From positions 5,850,538-5,914,537 of the forward strand of contig CM041203.1 of the NCBI GenBank assembly GCA_023078555.1: a stretch of DNA of 64,000 nucleotides. The letters run 5' to 3'. Within the stretch, counting starts at the first letter, position 1, and every line of letters begins with the position of its first letter. The position numbers and the translations under genes are program-made. Source of the DNA: Ulva prolifera. Taxonomy: Eukaryota; Chlorophyta; Ulvophyceae; Ulvales; Ulvaceae. The notes under the pieces are model-generated. The model made no database searches and was not told the origin of the DNA. It saw only the letters and a program-made list of their open reading frames with translations. Positions 38,333-50,110 of the stretch are shown here, in pieces.

Positions 38333-40553
38333 TCAGATGCCAGCCATGACGCTCTCCTTCTCCTCCTCCAGCTCGGCGGGCGTCATCGGCGCCTCCATCG
38401 GGATGCCAAGAACGCCGAGGGCGCCAACCGGCGCCGTCGCCGGCGCGGCCCGGAACGCCGCGCGCGCAGCGCGCAGCACCGGCACCTCGTTCATACCCAG
38501 GTCCACGCACTCATCCGGGACGGCCGTCTCGAAGCGGTGCGGCCCGCCGCGGCGCACGCCGAAGAGGTAGTGCGTGCTGACCGGCCCCGTCTGGCGCGCG
38601 ACCATCCAGTTGCTCATCTTGGCCCCGTCCACGCACTTCATCGCGTCCGGCCAGTCGTCAAACACGCCGTAGTACATGCGGAACGTCAGGCTCTCTCCGG
38701 CCGCAAGCCCGCCGAGGTCGTACTGGTACACGGAGCCCTGGTCGAAGTCCCGCTGGCCGACGTACGGAGGGGCGGGCTGCCCGGAGAGGGGGGGGCAGGA
38801 GGACGAGGGGAGGTGGTCACAGAAGAGGTCATTCGAGAGGACCTCAAGGAGGGGCTCCCCGGAGCCGACGTTGCCCTGGATGGTGAAGATGTTGCCGCTG
38901 GTGGAGCCGCCGACGTCGGGGTCGTTGATGCGGCGGTACGCGAGGTTCTCGATCGGGCCGCAGGCGAGGTTGCGGATGGTAACCTTCACCTGGTAGGCTC
39001 CTGCACGGCAGTGTCATCGTTGGGCCTGATCACGTGGTACGACACCATCAAGTTGGGTCTGATCGAAGAGCTTGCATCCCCGAATCGGATCCATGCATGG
39101 CGAACAGGCACCAACACTGCACAGCTCTGATCGTTTGCTGCTGTGAGGGCAGCGTGAGGGCCGAACGGTGATGTGTGGTGAGGGCTGAGGATGGACAGTG
39201 AGTGTGGGTGATGTGCCAGGGTGTTTCTGGTCCAGTAAGAATGCGTCAGGTCCAGCCAGGGTAGATGTGTGCTATCACCAATACCACTGCATTACCCTGC
39301 CCCCAGCCCAACTCCCTCCCATCAACGAAGAATCGCGCATGCATGTGTGTACACATGGCGCAGTGCGCGGCGGCTGTGAAGCTTTGGTACGTGGAATACT
39401 GGGAAGGAGCGATGCAGCGACTGCCGCGCAGCAGATGAGCTGCCGGCCTATGCATTGCCGGAGTGAGACAATGCAGCCATGGTCTCGCTGCAGTAGATCT
39501 CCAGTACACGTGTACAATGGGGATCGTTGTGCTGACTGCTCCATACTCGTGGTACGCAGGGAGGCAATGGGCCTTTCCGCCGTCGTTGGTGAGCACACGG
39601 ACAACGTACCTTGGCAACCAGGGACCCGGCTGGCGCTGGTGAAGCGATGCTGCACACGCAGCGCTTCCTGACGGCCACAGATCACCCTGCTTGTGGCCAT
39701 GTTATCGCCGTCTTCGCCATCAAAGCGATCCACGTTGACAAATGAAGTGCTGCCTGAGCTGACGCGCGTCGATGCTTCGCACTCGTCCATGGCTGCTCCA
39801 TCGGCATCGCGGATGGCAACGCCCCAGCCCTCGCTGTACAGATACCCGAAGGAGCCTGCATGAACCTACTTGGCTGTAGATGTAGCCATAAGGCTGTGCG
39901 TGTGCGGCAATGAGACGTCACAAGCATGCTCAGAACGTTGGCATGGGCCCACAAGCCAAGAAACCAGGCAGGCCAGCAACGTATGTTGCTGAACAGTGAA
40001 GTAGCCTGAGATCAAGTTCGGCAAAATACTCAGCTTCCACACGCACAGCTTGCGCTCCTGCCCCGGAAGCTGGCCAGCAATGAGTCAAACACGCCCTATG
40101 ATCATGTCTACATCAGGACTTGGCCACAAGGGGATGCATATGTATAGCAGCACTGTACATGTACGGCAAAGCTGTGCATATTGCTGACGTCGTGCCGCAT
40201 GGTCAAAAGCTCTGCCATTTAGGTCTCGAGCAGTTCGAGCTCGAGGTCACCGCTGCCATGCCTGAGTGCTACTTTGTTTATGAGTACGAGCGCATCAACA
40301 TGTAGCGTTTAGTCAACAGAAACCCAAGTGGTTGGAAGAAGAAATCGTCACCTCCAGGTCCACGCAGCCTGAGCAGGTCAGCAAAGTTGATCGGGTCCGA
40401 GGCGGGCAGCCCGGCCACGCCCCCGACGTACGGTGCTCCCAGCGCACCCCAGTCGCTGACTCCAAGCACCACATTACCGTCTCCAATAATTGCAGCGCCG
40501 AGCGTGCCCAGCGGCAGAAGCGCCGCGACCGCGGCCATCACAGGATACATCAT
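38333..40553 (-). CDS. Secreted protein resembling a bacterial exported-protein family
   Basis: Function unknown. Three exons: 40553-40352, 39855-39610 and 39000-38333, with phase 1 at both junctions, giving 371 residues. The start gives a clear signal peptide (MMYPVMAAVAALLPLGTLGA). The mature part opens with IIGDGNVVLGVSDWGALG, then YLYSEGWGVAIRDADG, LRVQHRFTSASRVPG, KVTIRNLACGPIENLAYRR followed by IND, TSGNIFTIQGNVGSGE, and GGLAAGESLTFRMYYGV. From memory, the order (NGxVxLGV, CEGWGVA, LxVxHxF, VTIxN...YxRxxDxD, LAAGxSxxFxxYYG) is that of secreted, often PEP-CTERM-tagged, bacterial proteins. Here the C-terminal sorting tag is absent and an Ala-rich then acidic tail replaces it. Two introns show that it is a nuclear gene and not contamination. 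Exon 3 is GC-rich with mostly G/C third positions. The family match is from recall, so the relationship is moderately sure. Confidence 0.65.
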
Positions 40554-40879
40554 GTTGCCTGCACCAAAGCATCTTGTATCGCGTGGTGCGCAAGCTTGAC
40601 GGCCGTGCACAAGTGAGCTTCTTCGACCTTCGATGGCCCGGACGCCACAAGCTGCTGCAGACGCTCTCAACGCCGCTTGCTGCGCCGTTGATGTCATGCG
40701 AACGCCGTGCGGTGAATCACCGCCAGCGATGGTCGTGGCGCATGTGCGCGCATTTCGCGCGAAACGACCGGCCCGTACGTTGACGCGTCAACGATCAATG
40801 AAGACGCGCGCATCGATTCTGCTTGAGCACTCCCCCGCAGGTTCCATAATCACCGAGTTACGGCATCAACGCCTGGCCG

Positions 40880-41463
40880 CCATCATTCGGATGAGATTCG
40901 TTTTTTGTGCTTGGCTTCTCCCGTTCACTCTTTTGTAAATTATAACGACTGACCGCCCGCCTGCCCTGGGACTTCGACTCGAGTCGAATCTAAGTTCGAG
41001 ATCTCGAAATTCATCCGATAGATTTGCAATCTCCATGGCCTCGCATAGTGCAGACGATCGAGCGGACCTACGCAGTCTCAGCACAAGTGCATCTTGCTCT
41101 ATGTGTGGCAGGAGGTTAGGTCGCCGATCGAATATTCGATATATATTCCATATGGGCTCCGCGGTTACCGGCGTCGCTGCGCAATCGCGTGCCGCGCCGA
41201 CCGCGCGCCGTACGTCGCGACGTCGGCGTACGCATACGCGTTGCTAGCTAGGACGGTATCGCCCGCTACAGCTACAGCAGCAGCGTCGGCCGCGCGTGTC
41301 GCGTGCCGCGGGAGGCGTTGCGTATGGCTCATAGCTCCTCTGCACCATGGTGCAGTGGGCAGCGCGGATGTGGCAAGCATATGTTACAAAAGAGTTGTTA
41401 TTACAAAAGAGTGAACGGGAGAAGACAAACACCACAAAAGAAAAATCTCATCCGAAACAATGG
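40880..41463. mobile_element. MITE-like element with about 70-bp terminal inverted repeats
   Basis: The left arm (40880 to about 40950) and the right arm (about 41393 to 41463) are inverted copies of each other with a few mismatches. Shared blocks are TCGGATGAGAT at the outer edge and TTCTCCCGTTCACTCTTTTG further in. The interior of about 440 bp is AT-richer than its surroundings and contains the palindrome CGACTCGAGTCG, but no transposase. No clear target-site duplication was found. A third copy of the arm sequence is present near 58.13 kb. This is the build of a non-autonomous DNA transposon, or alternatively of a fold-back repeat. Confidence 0.65.
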
Positions 41464-44400
41464 CTACATTCGCACCGTCACACTACAACCGCGCCAAAGA
41501 CGATGTGACGTACGCACGACTGGTGTCACTCTTCGAGACCCGGATTCATTGACGCGGTATCGATCGCGCGACGTCCTGATGGGACAGTTCCCGATTGACC
41601 CATCTTGTAATTCCGCGGCGGGGCACGTGGTACATCCGCCCATATGCACGTGCATTCACATTGCGACACGGCCGCGTTGCCACCAACAACTTGCGCGTCG
41701 CCAACGTCGCCGTGAACGTGCAGTGGGTCCGTGATTGGCATGCATGCGACATTCATTTGCATATATGCTGTAAAATGTTGCGGCATGCGCGATGGCAAGG
41801 CCAGGACTGGCTCGAGCTCGGCCTAGGTCTCGTGAGATCTCTTGCAAGATCGCACTGGCGCTGCTGCTGCTGCATATGCATACATGCATGGTCCTGCTAA
41901 ACAGCGCACTGTTGATTAAGCGCAATGACTAGAACAGCCTCTCGAGAGGCTGCCCTGGTGCTGCATGTTAGCGAATTCGCTCTTATCCGCATTAATTGTT
42001 ACACGCAGCACGTGTATACAACATGTATACATGTAGTGACGCAGAAGCATACAAATGTGCGCAACGAAACTGCTGCACCGTGCAGCAGTTTCGATTGATG
42101 TGGCATCATCTTTCTTCCAACTTGTGGCCATGGCCACACGCAGCGCTATTCTGTGATGATAACGCGCACGAGGGCACGCCAAGGGTTCGCATGCCCCCAG
42201 GCACAAGCGCACGCCCCCCGTGGCACCCAATCGCAAACTTGCGAGCCTGCCCAGATCTGGTGGGTCTCACAACATCAAGCGAACACGCAGCTCTAGAGCA
42301 CGGAACACCGCTCACGCCCGCGGCGCATTTCAGATCAGGAACATGTGGCTGCACCTTCGTTCTGGTTGTGATTGCCCGCAACAGCGACAACAAACTCCAA
42401 TCCGGAAGTTCAATTCGGGCCCGGTTTCGGTCAACAAGCTAAGCTCGCGACTCGGAGCTTGAATTCTTTGACCACACTGTGTAGATGGCATCTATATAGC
42501 ACACCGCGGCCGGCAGGCGACCGCAGCACTTCTCAAGCCAGGAAACTACGGACATGCTCAGGACGTATGTGAAGGCCAGGACAGCGAGGTGGTCGTACCG
42601 GTTGAAGATAGGGGCAGAGGGCTAGAACAGAGGGGCTAGAGCCTGATGACACGAAGCAGCCGTGCCGATATATCGCGACGGCGCAGAGGAGCCGTCCAGC
42701 CAGAGGTCAGATGAAGGTAGTGTCAAAGCTCGTCGGAGAGGAACTAGTACCAAGCTTCGGCAGGTTGTCGCTGCTTTTATAGTGTTTCCGATGGTGGTCT
42801 CGCTTCTCGAGCAGTTGCACCATAGTGCGGATGGCGCTCGCGATCGCATGCATGCACAAGCTCAGCACTCGTGCTGCAGCTGACGCGGCATTCGGATCTG
42901 GGTTCCTGGTTCGCATGACTGGTAGTTACTTCGTGGCCACAGGGGGTGATACGTAACTATTGCGGTCGGCACTCCGGAATCTTGCCCCAGCTCCTGTGGC
43001 ACAGCACAGCACAGCACAGCAGCCTGCCGCAGCATGCAGCTGGTCAATTTCTCATGACTGTATATACCATGTGCACTGTGGGTGGCTAGGATCCTCGAGG
43101 TCCATGGAGCTCCATCGATGTACGAACAGAACGTTTCGCAGGGACAAACTCGCAGAGGCAGGTCCGCACGCTGGGTTCTGCTTCTCCAGCACGTTACGGC
43201 ATGCTACGGCATCGCTTTGTTTAGTGCTGATTGCTGGTGTTGGGCGGTGCCTTGTTTCATAAGGGGATGCTGGGGGATGCTGGCCGACGCTCGGGTCTGG
43301 TGCTGAGTCAATGACTCTGTGCACAGCATATGCATGAGCTGTTTTGTAAAATGCATGAGCTGTTCTTGAGCTCTGCTACCTAGCAGCTGCAGTGATCCCT
43401 GCCTCTCTACAAGGACATTTTCCTTAGGGACAGGGTCGTTCCAAGAACAGGATTGTCCAATTGCGTCCACCAGGAGAGGCGGACGGCACCGAACAGTGGT
43501 GCAGGTCACCAGTGGCCATGCATGGGTGTATACGTCACACCACCGCGCTGAACGACCAGGATCCGGGGCACAGGCACTCAGAGCATTCTCATGCCACCCA
43601 CCCCACGCCCCACTCGCGCACATGTGTATTTTTATGCACATATGTGCATAGGCACTGATGTCATGTACATCCACGAACCCTCACTAGTGAGTTGCCTCAT
43701 TCATGCATGCACCGGTGGCCGTGGCCAGGGTGGCATCGTCAGTGTCACACAGGATGACCAAGCCCGGCTGTGCTGCAAGGACTCACTCGCGAATTCTTTA
43801 TGAGACGACAGTAGCCTTGTGCACGTACGGCCCCACAGCAAGCGCTGCGGCATGCACCAGACGCATACAGCAGAATGCAGGACACCTCAGCCACAGTTGG
43901 CATCCCACACAGGACCATGCAGGCACTGTATACAGACGCCTGCGCGGTCGTTGCAATGCCTGCCAGGCGGGCACCGCCTGGCCGTGGCCCGGGCGGACGC
44001 TCGAGACTAGTCTGCATGGCTCGGAGCACTAGCGCTGTGCCTGCTCTGCCTGCTGTGCATGCTGTGCCTGCTGGCTGGCTCACCCAGGGAGAAGCAAGCA
44101 GACGAAGCAAACACCCCCCAAACACACACAAACACTCTCACCCAGGGAGCGTCCATGCTGTTCACACCTGAAGCCCTTGCAAGGGCAGTTGTCACTGTGT
44201 CAGTGGTTCTCGATGGTCACACCAGGTGCACACCACATACGACCATACGCATAGCAGAGTCAGAGCAGCTAGAGGTGGGTTCGCTGAGCCAAGTAACTAG
44301 TGCTGTTCAATTCAGCAGATCATTGCACGATGCATGTGTGCTGTCCCACTTGATTTATTATACTCAACACATTGGCTGCAGCTCAGGTCGGCGTTGTGAT

Positions 44401-45839
44401 GTCTAGGGCAGGGTTGCCATGCCCTGCAGGGGTTTTCGTTTGGCACCACGTCGAAGGTGTGGGTGGCCAGTGTCATGGCCTTTCTGGTCCAGACATGAGA
44501 ATCAAAGAAAATCCACATGGGCTATTTGAGGATCCATCCGTTCGTGGCACCTGGGCACAGCCTTGTGACATTCTGGAGGGAGAGTTCACAGCACCTGCAT
44601 ACAGAGGGACAACACGATCGCAGCTGAGGTGTGGTCCAGGTGTGGGCATCCGTTCTGCGTTTGAGCTAAAACCACCCAACCCCGGAGCATCAAATGTCAG
44701 CTGACTGGAATGGGGTGCGGTGCTACTCGAGTGGCATCCAGCACACGTCAGCACACGCATCAGCGGCTGCTTGAGGATTCCCATGCATCCGTTTCCAGTT
44801 ACTGTTTGTGGTTGCCTGGCCCAGCCATCTGTGCCTCTGCTATGAAGCTATGCTGATGTCAAGCTGCAGTACAAGCTATCGCAGTCTCTAGTCTGCTGAG
44901 GCTTCTGTTGCCCCACATGAATGTTGTGTGTCGTTTGCACCAGGCTGCACAGGTCAGCAGCAGCCAACAACCAACACAGTCAACTTTGCGCTCATGGACA
45001 TGCAGCCCTGAAGCTGCCAGCACGGGGTCAGAGATAAGGTAGTGCTCCCTGGCATTTCCCTACCTAGCCCGTATGACTCATCGATTGCTAAGTCATCACA
45101 TCATCAAGTACACTCCACCAAGTACTCTCGACTCTGAGCAGCTTCACTGCTCGTCTGCCAACTTGTTGCGGCAATGGAGCCATCCTCTCAGGCAGTACAA
45201 CAACAAGTCATCTGAGCTGCCACTGACTAGTTGCCGCTGCTTCCTTGCCACTGAACCTGACTCTGAACACCAACTGACGAATGGGCGAATGGGCCCTGGT
45301 GTATCTCCTCTGGCACTGCATGCTATCTCTGGGCCGGGAGAGTTGCCAACAACCCCGCCGCTCCCCACTGCCTGCCATCGCCATTGCCACTGGGTCAGCC
45401 TGAAGCTGTCAAAGTCTACAACAGCTGCAGCAGATGATGCAATGTGAGATGTAGTTGGCAAAGGTAGGCAGGTGGCAGCATCATGTGGGGGATGTTTGTA
45501 CCGCTGGCTACAGGAGCAGAGTTGCAAACAAGAGGCTTCAGAACGTGCCTCAGAGTGTGCGAGGTCAGAATGTGCTAGGCGCTGGTGCGACAGCCCTGAC
45601 ATACCACAGTGGCCACCTGCCAATTGCCATACGTTATGGCGGTGGGCTGATGGTGTGCTCTGCTATCTGGCCCTTGCAGAAGTCACAGCTGCCTGGCCCC
45701 CATGTCGATGTCTGCAGGCAGGAGCAGAAATCCTCACTCGCCATGTACCTGCTGTGGATTGTGATGCAGAGTAAATGCCTCAGTGCAGTCAAGTCACCGG
45801 CTGAGCCACAGGGCAGCACTGTCCATGTGACCAGCAAAG
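41464..45839. other. Gene-poor accessory region
   Basis: No family was recognised. AT-richer, TGCA-rich sequence up to about 43 kb. A plus-strand frame at about 44480-44704 (FEDPSVRGTWAQPCDILEGE) looks coding-like but has no start, splice partner or known domain. A short CAGCA run lies near 43003-43024. Confidence 0.4.
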
Positions 45840-46620
45840 CGCTTGCATGCGGGAGCAGAGACATGCCACTTGAGCCATGCGTGGCCGTGCTGTTAACGTG
45901 AGGCAGCCTGATGTTTACCATGCTGTTGCAAAAGTGCTGTCCATGGATCCGCTGCCCAGCGTTCAGGTGCCGTCGGCCGCGGCTCTCCTGGGGTGTACTT
46001 CGCGCTCAGCCCTCGTTTCTCAGAGCTGAATGTGAAGGTACAGGCTAGCATCCAGAAAGCGCTCCAAGGTGATTACTGGGACGCAAAGAAGCTACTTTTT
46101 TGCATTGTGGGCTGCAAATTTCAACCTGCAGGAGCATCGGGCAGCTGGGAGATATCTCGCAGCTCGAAAACCTAGGTAGGTGTTCCCCTGAAATCTCACA
46201 GGACAGCACGACCCGAACATGAGGAACAGTGATTGCGTCGCACGAATGTCGTGATTGTCGGAGGCTGCAACGTCATCTGGAACGCCCACACGAAAAGTCC
46301 GCACGCGCTGCACCGTCGTCAAGACGTGTTCAGTGATACAAGCTGTATTTTCCTGGTTCGTGTCAGTGAGGTGCCATCGCCGTGTCGATGGTTTTGCGAG
46401 CAGGGCGTTATGTCAACGGAATGTCGCGACATCGTGCACAGGCACCGCACGCCGCGATGGCTTTATTCAAGATACCGAAGACGGATGGCCGGACACCGAC
46501 AAAGGGGCAGCTGAAACACCACAATACAAATTGATAAATACTGATCCTGGGCTAATTGCTTGCAGCTTATGTGAGGCTGTGTCTGTGGTGTGTGTACATC
46601 TCTCCACAGCGTCTTTCTTC
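45840..46620 (+). repeat. Dispersed repeat, copy A
   Basis: Shares diverged but clearly alignable sequence with 56040-56960 over several blocks: GTGAGGCAGCCTGAT near 45899, the block coding for SELN...WDxKKL...IVGC.FQPAGA (46020-46135), and the block with GTCAACGGAATGTCG near 46413. The two copies share a reading frame in the central block, and their length difference there is a multiple of three. It may be a decayed gene or an old mobile element; no domain was recognised. Confidence 0.6.
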
Positions 46621-47349
46621 ATCATCGTGTCTCTACCTCATCTCCGAAGTGTCGCTTTCCAGTAACTCGGGATGGGAAAGGATGCCCAGACTCGTGAGGA
46701 ACTCCCCGGATCAGATAGGCTCAAGTACATCACGCTCAGGTCCTGGAGCAGCAGTTGCAACATCTGCACCTCCCGGGGTACAGCATCAGCTCTAGGCCAG
46801 TCAACCCGTAGCTGGCCTGGCCCGATTGCCGCTGCCATGTTAGCATCAGCACCAATGAACATTTGGTGTCCCGACATTGTGACATTGCATCGATGCAACA
46901 GTCCAGACCAAAACAATAATTTCAACCCATCTACAATTATGTACATGCGCATTTCCAATCTATGCTCGCCATGTTACACTGGTGTGCCCTAAGACGTGGT
47001 CTGATGAAAGGACAGGCACACAGAACAGATGCCATCGCTGAGATGGGCATCTTGAGGACAAAAAGCAATTTAATTTATTGCCCTGCGGACCCCATGCATC
47101 GCTGCGCGAGGCCGCCACCCACCGCCAATTCAAACCAGCCACCATTATTCGCCAGGCCGGTGCCAAAGGCATCCTGCAGCCTCCAACACTCCTCAGACCG
47201 ATCCTGTGCACTGTAGCTTCAAAGACTACGATGCTCTTTGAACAGCCTTTGGGGAGAAGAAGGCAGCAGTGGCCTTGGGCCGGCCCGGTCAACACCCGAG
47301 ACATCGCTGCCCACGTGCGACAGGCCGCCACCGCCACCGCCTTCACCCT
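46621..47349. other. Spacer before the membrane-protein gene
   Basis: Ordinary composition to about 47.2 kb, then rising GC as the 3' end of the minus-strand gene is approached. No coding exon was recognised. Confidence 0.4.
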
Positions 47350-50110
47350 TCACCCGCCGGCGGCCGTAGCCGCCGCCACGCTGCCCTCCACGAAGTCCAG
47401 CCCATGCAGCGGGCACTCGGCGCGGGCAGCAGCAGCGATCGTCGCCTCTGCCGGCGGCTGCAGCAGCAGCCAGCTGCACAGCCGGAACTCGTCCTGGTCG
47501 TCGGTCGGCACTGCAAACTGCACCGTCACCACCTGCACACAAGACACACACTGTTTTGTCGGCAGCACTTTGTTGGGGACGGAGGCCTCTTCCCTGATGC
47601 ATTGTGTTTTCAAACACAATTTATGGTCTCCACACAGCTTTGTGGTTTAGTGGTTGTACAACTGTGGCATGGGGCGCTGGGATCTGCCCGACGGTGTGGC
47701 ACTGCTGAGCACACCCCCCCGCTGCCGCACCGCAGCAAGCAACAGCTCATGCATATGCTGTGCACAGAGTCAAGCAGCTTTCACTGGTACTCTTTGAACA
47801 CACGGCGACGCGGCCCTACAATTTCGGCAGGGCAGCTATGCCTTCGCAGCTCTGCCAGAGGTGGCACTCCGCTGCAGACACCCCTTTCGGCCTCTGTGGC
47901 GACAGGGCCCTCACGCGATTGAGGGTCAGCAGATACCACGACGGTGTGCTTCGAGCTGAAGGATAGGCCTGTGGCAGGGGGTCTCGGTCCCAAAACCCCC
48001 GTATCACAGGCCCATCCTCAAGCTTAAACCATACCCAACAGACAAAGCAATGCAGCTGGCTGGGTGGTGTGGCCTCACCTCCCTGTAGGTCAACAGGTCA
48101 CCGGCGATGCGCGGGCGCTGCTGGTCGGACCTCCGTGGCTGCGCGGGACGCCGCGTCCACACCCGCTTCGCCATAGTGCCCAGCTCCAGGCGCACCGACA
48201 GGCCGCCCTCCAGGGCAGCGAGCTCGGCACCCGCAGCGGCGGCGCAGCCGCTGACGTGGAAGGTGTACGTTCTCCAAACCACGTGGCGCCCGAGGCCGGC
48301 GTCGTGGCCGCCCTCGAGCTGCACCTCGCAGGCGGGCACCTGCACACGGATGCATGCCGCTCATGCAGTATGTCAGAACACACCATGAGTGTGCGTATGC
48401 AAGGCGGGCAGTGCATCACATCATCCTGTCCCAGAGCGTTTGAAAGGGCAGCAATGCACCCGCATGACGTATGCATGCATGTCACTCATGCACTGCATAG
48501 TGTGAATGCATCCCACAAGATGCGATCAGGCAGCAGCGCCCAGAGCTTGCAGGAGGGGGCACACCTGCATGCTGCCGCCTGGGCCGTACATCGGACGCAG
48601 CACAGCGTCCCGGCCGAGGGTATGGTGTAGCATGTAGAGGCCTCCGCGCCAGCGCACGACGTGGCCGTCTAGACCGTGCAGGTGGCCAGCCCCATCGCCC
48701 AGCCTGCACACGCAGCAATCCCTGCCTGCTCCGATGTATCAGTCTGCCGCTACGTTGCCGCAGCATGCATGAGGATATGGATCATAGCGTTCCGGGCGCC
48801 GCGCAGCATGGCGATGTCTGTCGTTGTATCATGCATGCAGCAAACGGCGACATGCAGGTGTGATGGGAGGCAGCAATCATGGCCGAGGCACACAGATCTC
48901 GTTTGGGGCGCCGCTTTGACACCATGGTCGGGAGGCCGCCACATCGGGCTGATAAGCTTAGGCTCACAACAAGACCGGAGCAATGAGGACTCGTGCAACC
49001 TTAGCAGCCCCAAAGACTGGACAACAAAGTTTGAAACATGTGCATATCGAGCGAAGTAGCTGACAGATGGATACTTGAGAAAATATACTGCAGAGACGGA
49101 CGAGAACGCAGAGCCAGAAGAACAGAGATGGAAAAATCAGAGGCTGAACCACAGATACTGAACAGCCGAGCCTGAACAGCAGAGATAGGGGTACAGAGAT
49201 TAAGGAACAGGAAGCACTTCACGGCACCCAACGATCAGAAACTGCAACGCAAATACTGACGAACAGAGACTGCAGACATCTGTGGAAGGCAACCCAGAGT
49301 TCCCGCAGACCACACGGACCAGATTTCAGCGCAGCTGCCATGCATACGAAAACGGACCTGCCGAGCAATGGCCTCGTGGCGTTGTGCAGCGCTGCCACCA
49401 GCAGAGCGCAGCCGAGGATGAGCGCGATGGGGCGCAGCAGCGCGTGCAGCCAGGCAGCAGCACCCGACAAGAAGGCGCTGGGGGTGGGATCCTGTAGCCA
49501 CACTGCCACGAGCAGCCCCAGCGCGGCCTGCACGCCACAAAATGTTGTCTGCGAATACTCTGCACGCGAGGGACTGGTGAGCACCAGCGCAGGGAACGCC
49601 TTACGCTGATGGGCGTCCTGGACGGCACATGGTGCTCCTTGCCTGTGGTTGTAGTAGAAGTGAATAGAATGTGAAGAGCGGCGGTGCCTTTGCGCGTTGT
49701 CATGCACTGCCAGAACGGTTGCGGACACCGGTCCTGAGCAAACGGGAACAGGCGAGCATGGGGGAGGGGCTGACCATGATCGCAGACGCTGCGGCGGGGT
49801 AGCGGCGGGCGGAGGCATTCGGATTGTGAGCCACCACCGGCTGCTCGACTGGGCTGCGTGTGAGCTCATAGACGGACACGAGGTCGCCGCCCTCTAATCC
49901 TGCCTCGTAGCCGTCTCCTGCCTCGTGGTACGTTTCAGGGGAAGCAGGCAGGTCGTCCGGCGCCTGCATTGTTGGGCTCTGCGGCGGGAGGAACGTGGTG
50001 TCAGCAGCCGCAGCGCCACGTGGGCATGGATTGGGGGCCTGCAAGCCGGAAACCGTTGCTTCAGTGCGGCGTGATGGAGGGCTTGTTCTGTACACCCCGG
50101 GACAGGTCAT
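47350..50110 (-). CDS. Unidentified two-helix membrane protein
   Basis: Not recognised. Five exons join with matching phases (0, 2, 0, 0): 50110-49775, 49617-49358, 48703-48565, 48339-48079 and 47532-47350, 392 residues. The N-terminal 110 residues are Pro/Ala-rich with one ordered-looking stretch (DLVSVYELTRSPVEQP). Exon 2 holds two hydrophobic segments (VQAALGLLVAVWL and PIALILGCALLVAAL) separated by about 20 residues. The C-terminal 190 residues look like beta-strands (HVVRWRGGLYMLHH, VVWRTYTFHVSGC, LTYREVVTVQFAVP, FRLCSWLLLQPP). The YELTRSPVE piece recalls the start of the ciliary protein TMEM231 (YELFSHPVE), but the rest does not fit well enough to name it. Exons 3-5 are very GC-rich, exons 1-2 less so. 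The start is the first ATG of an open exon. Confidence 0.6.
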
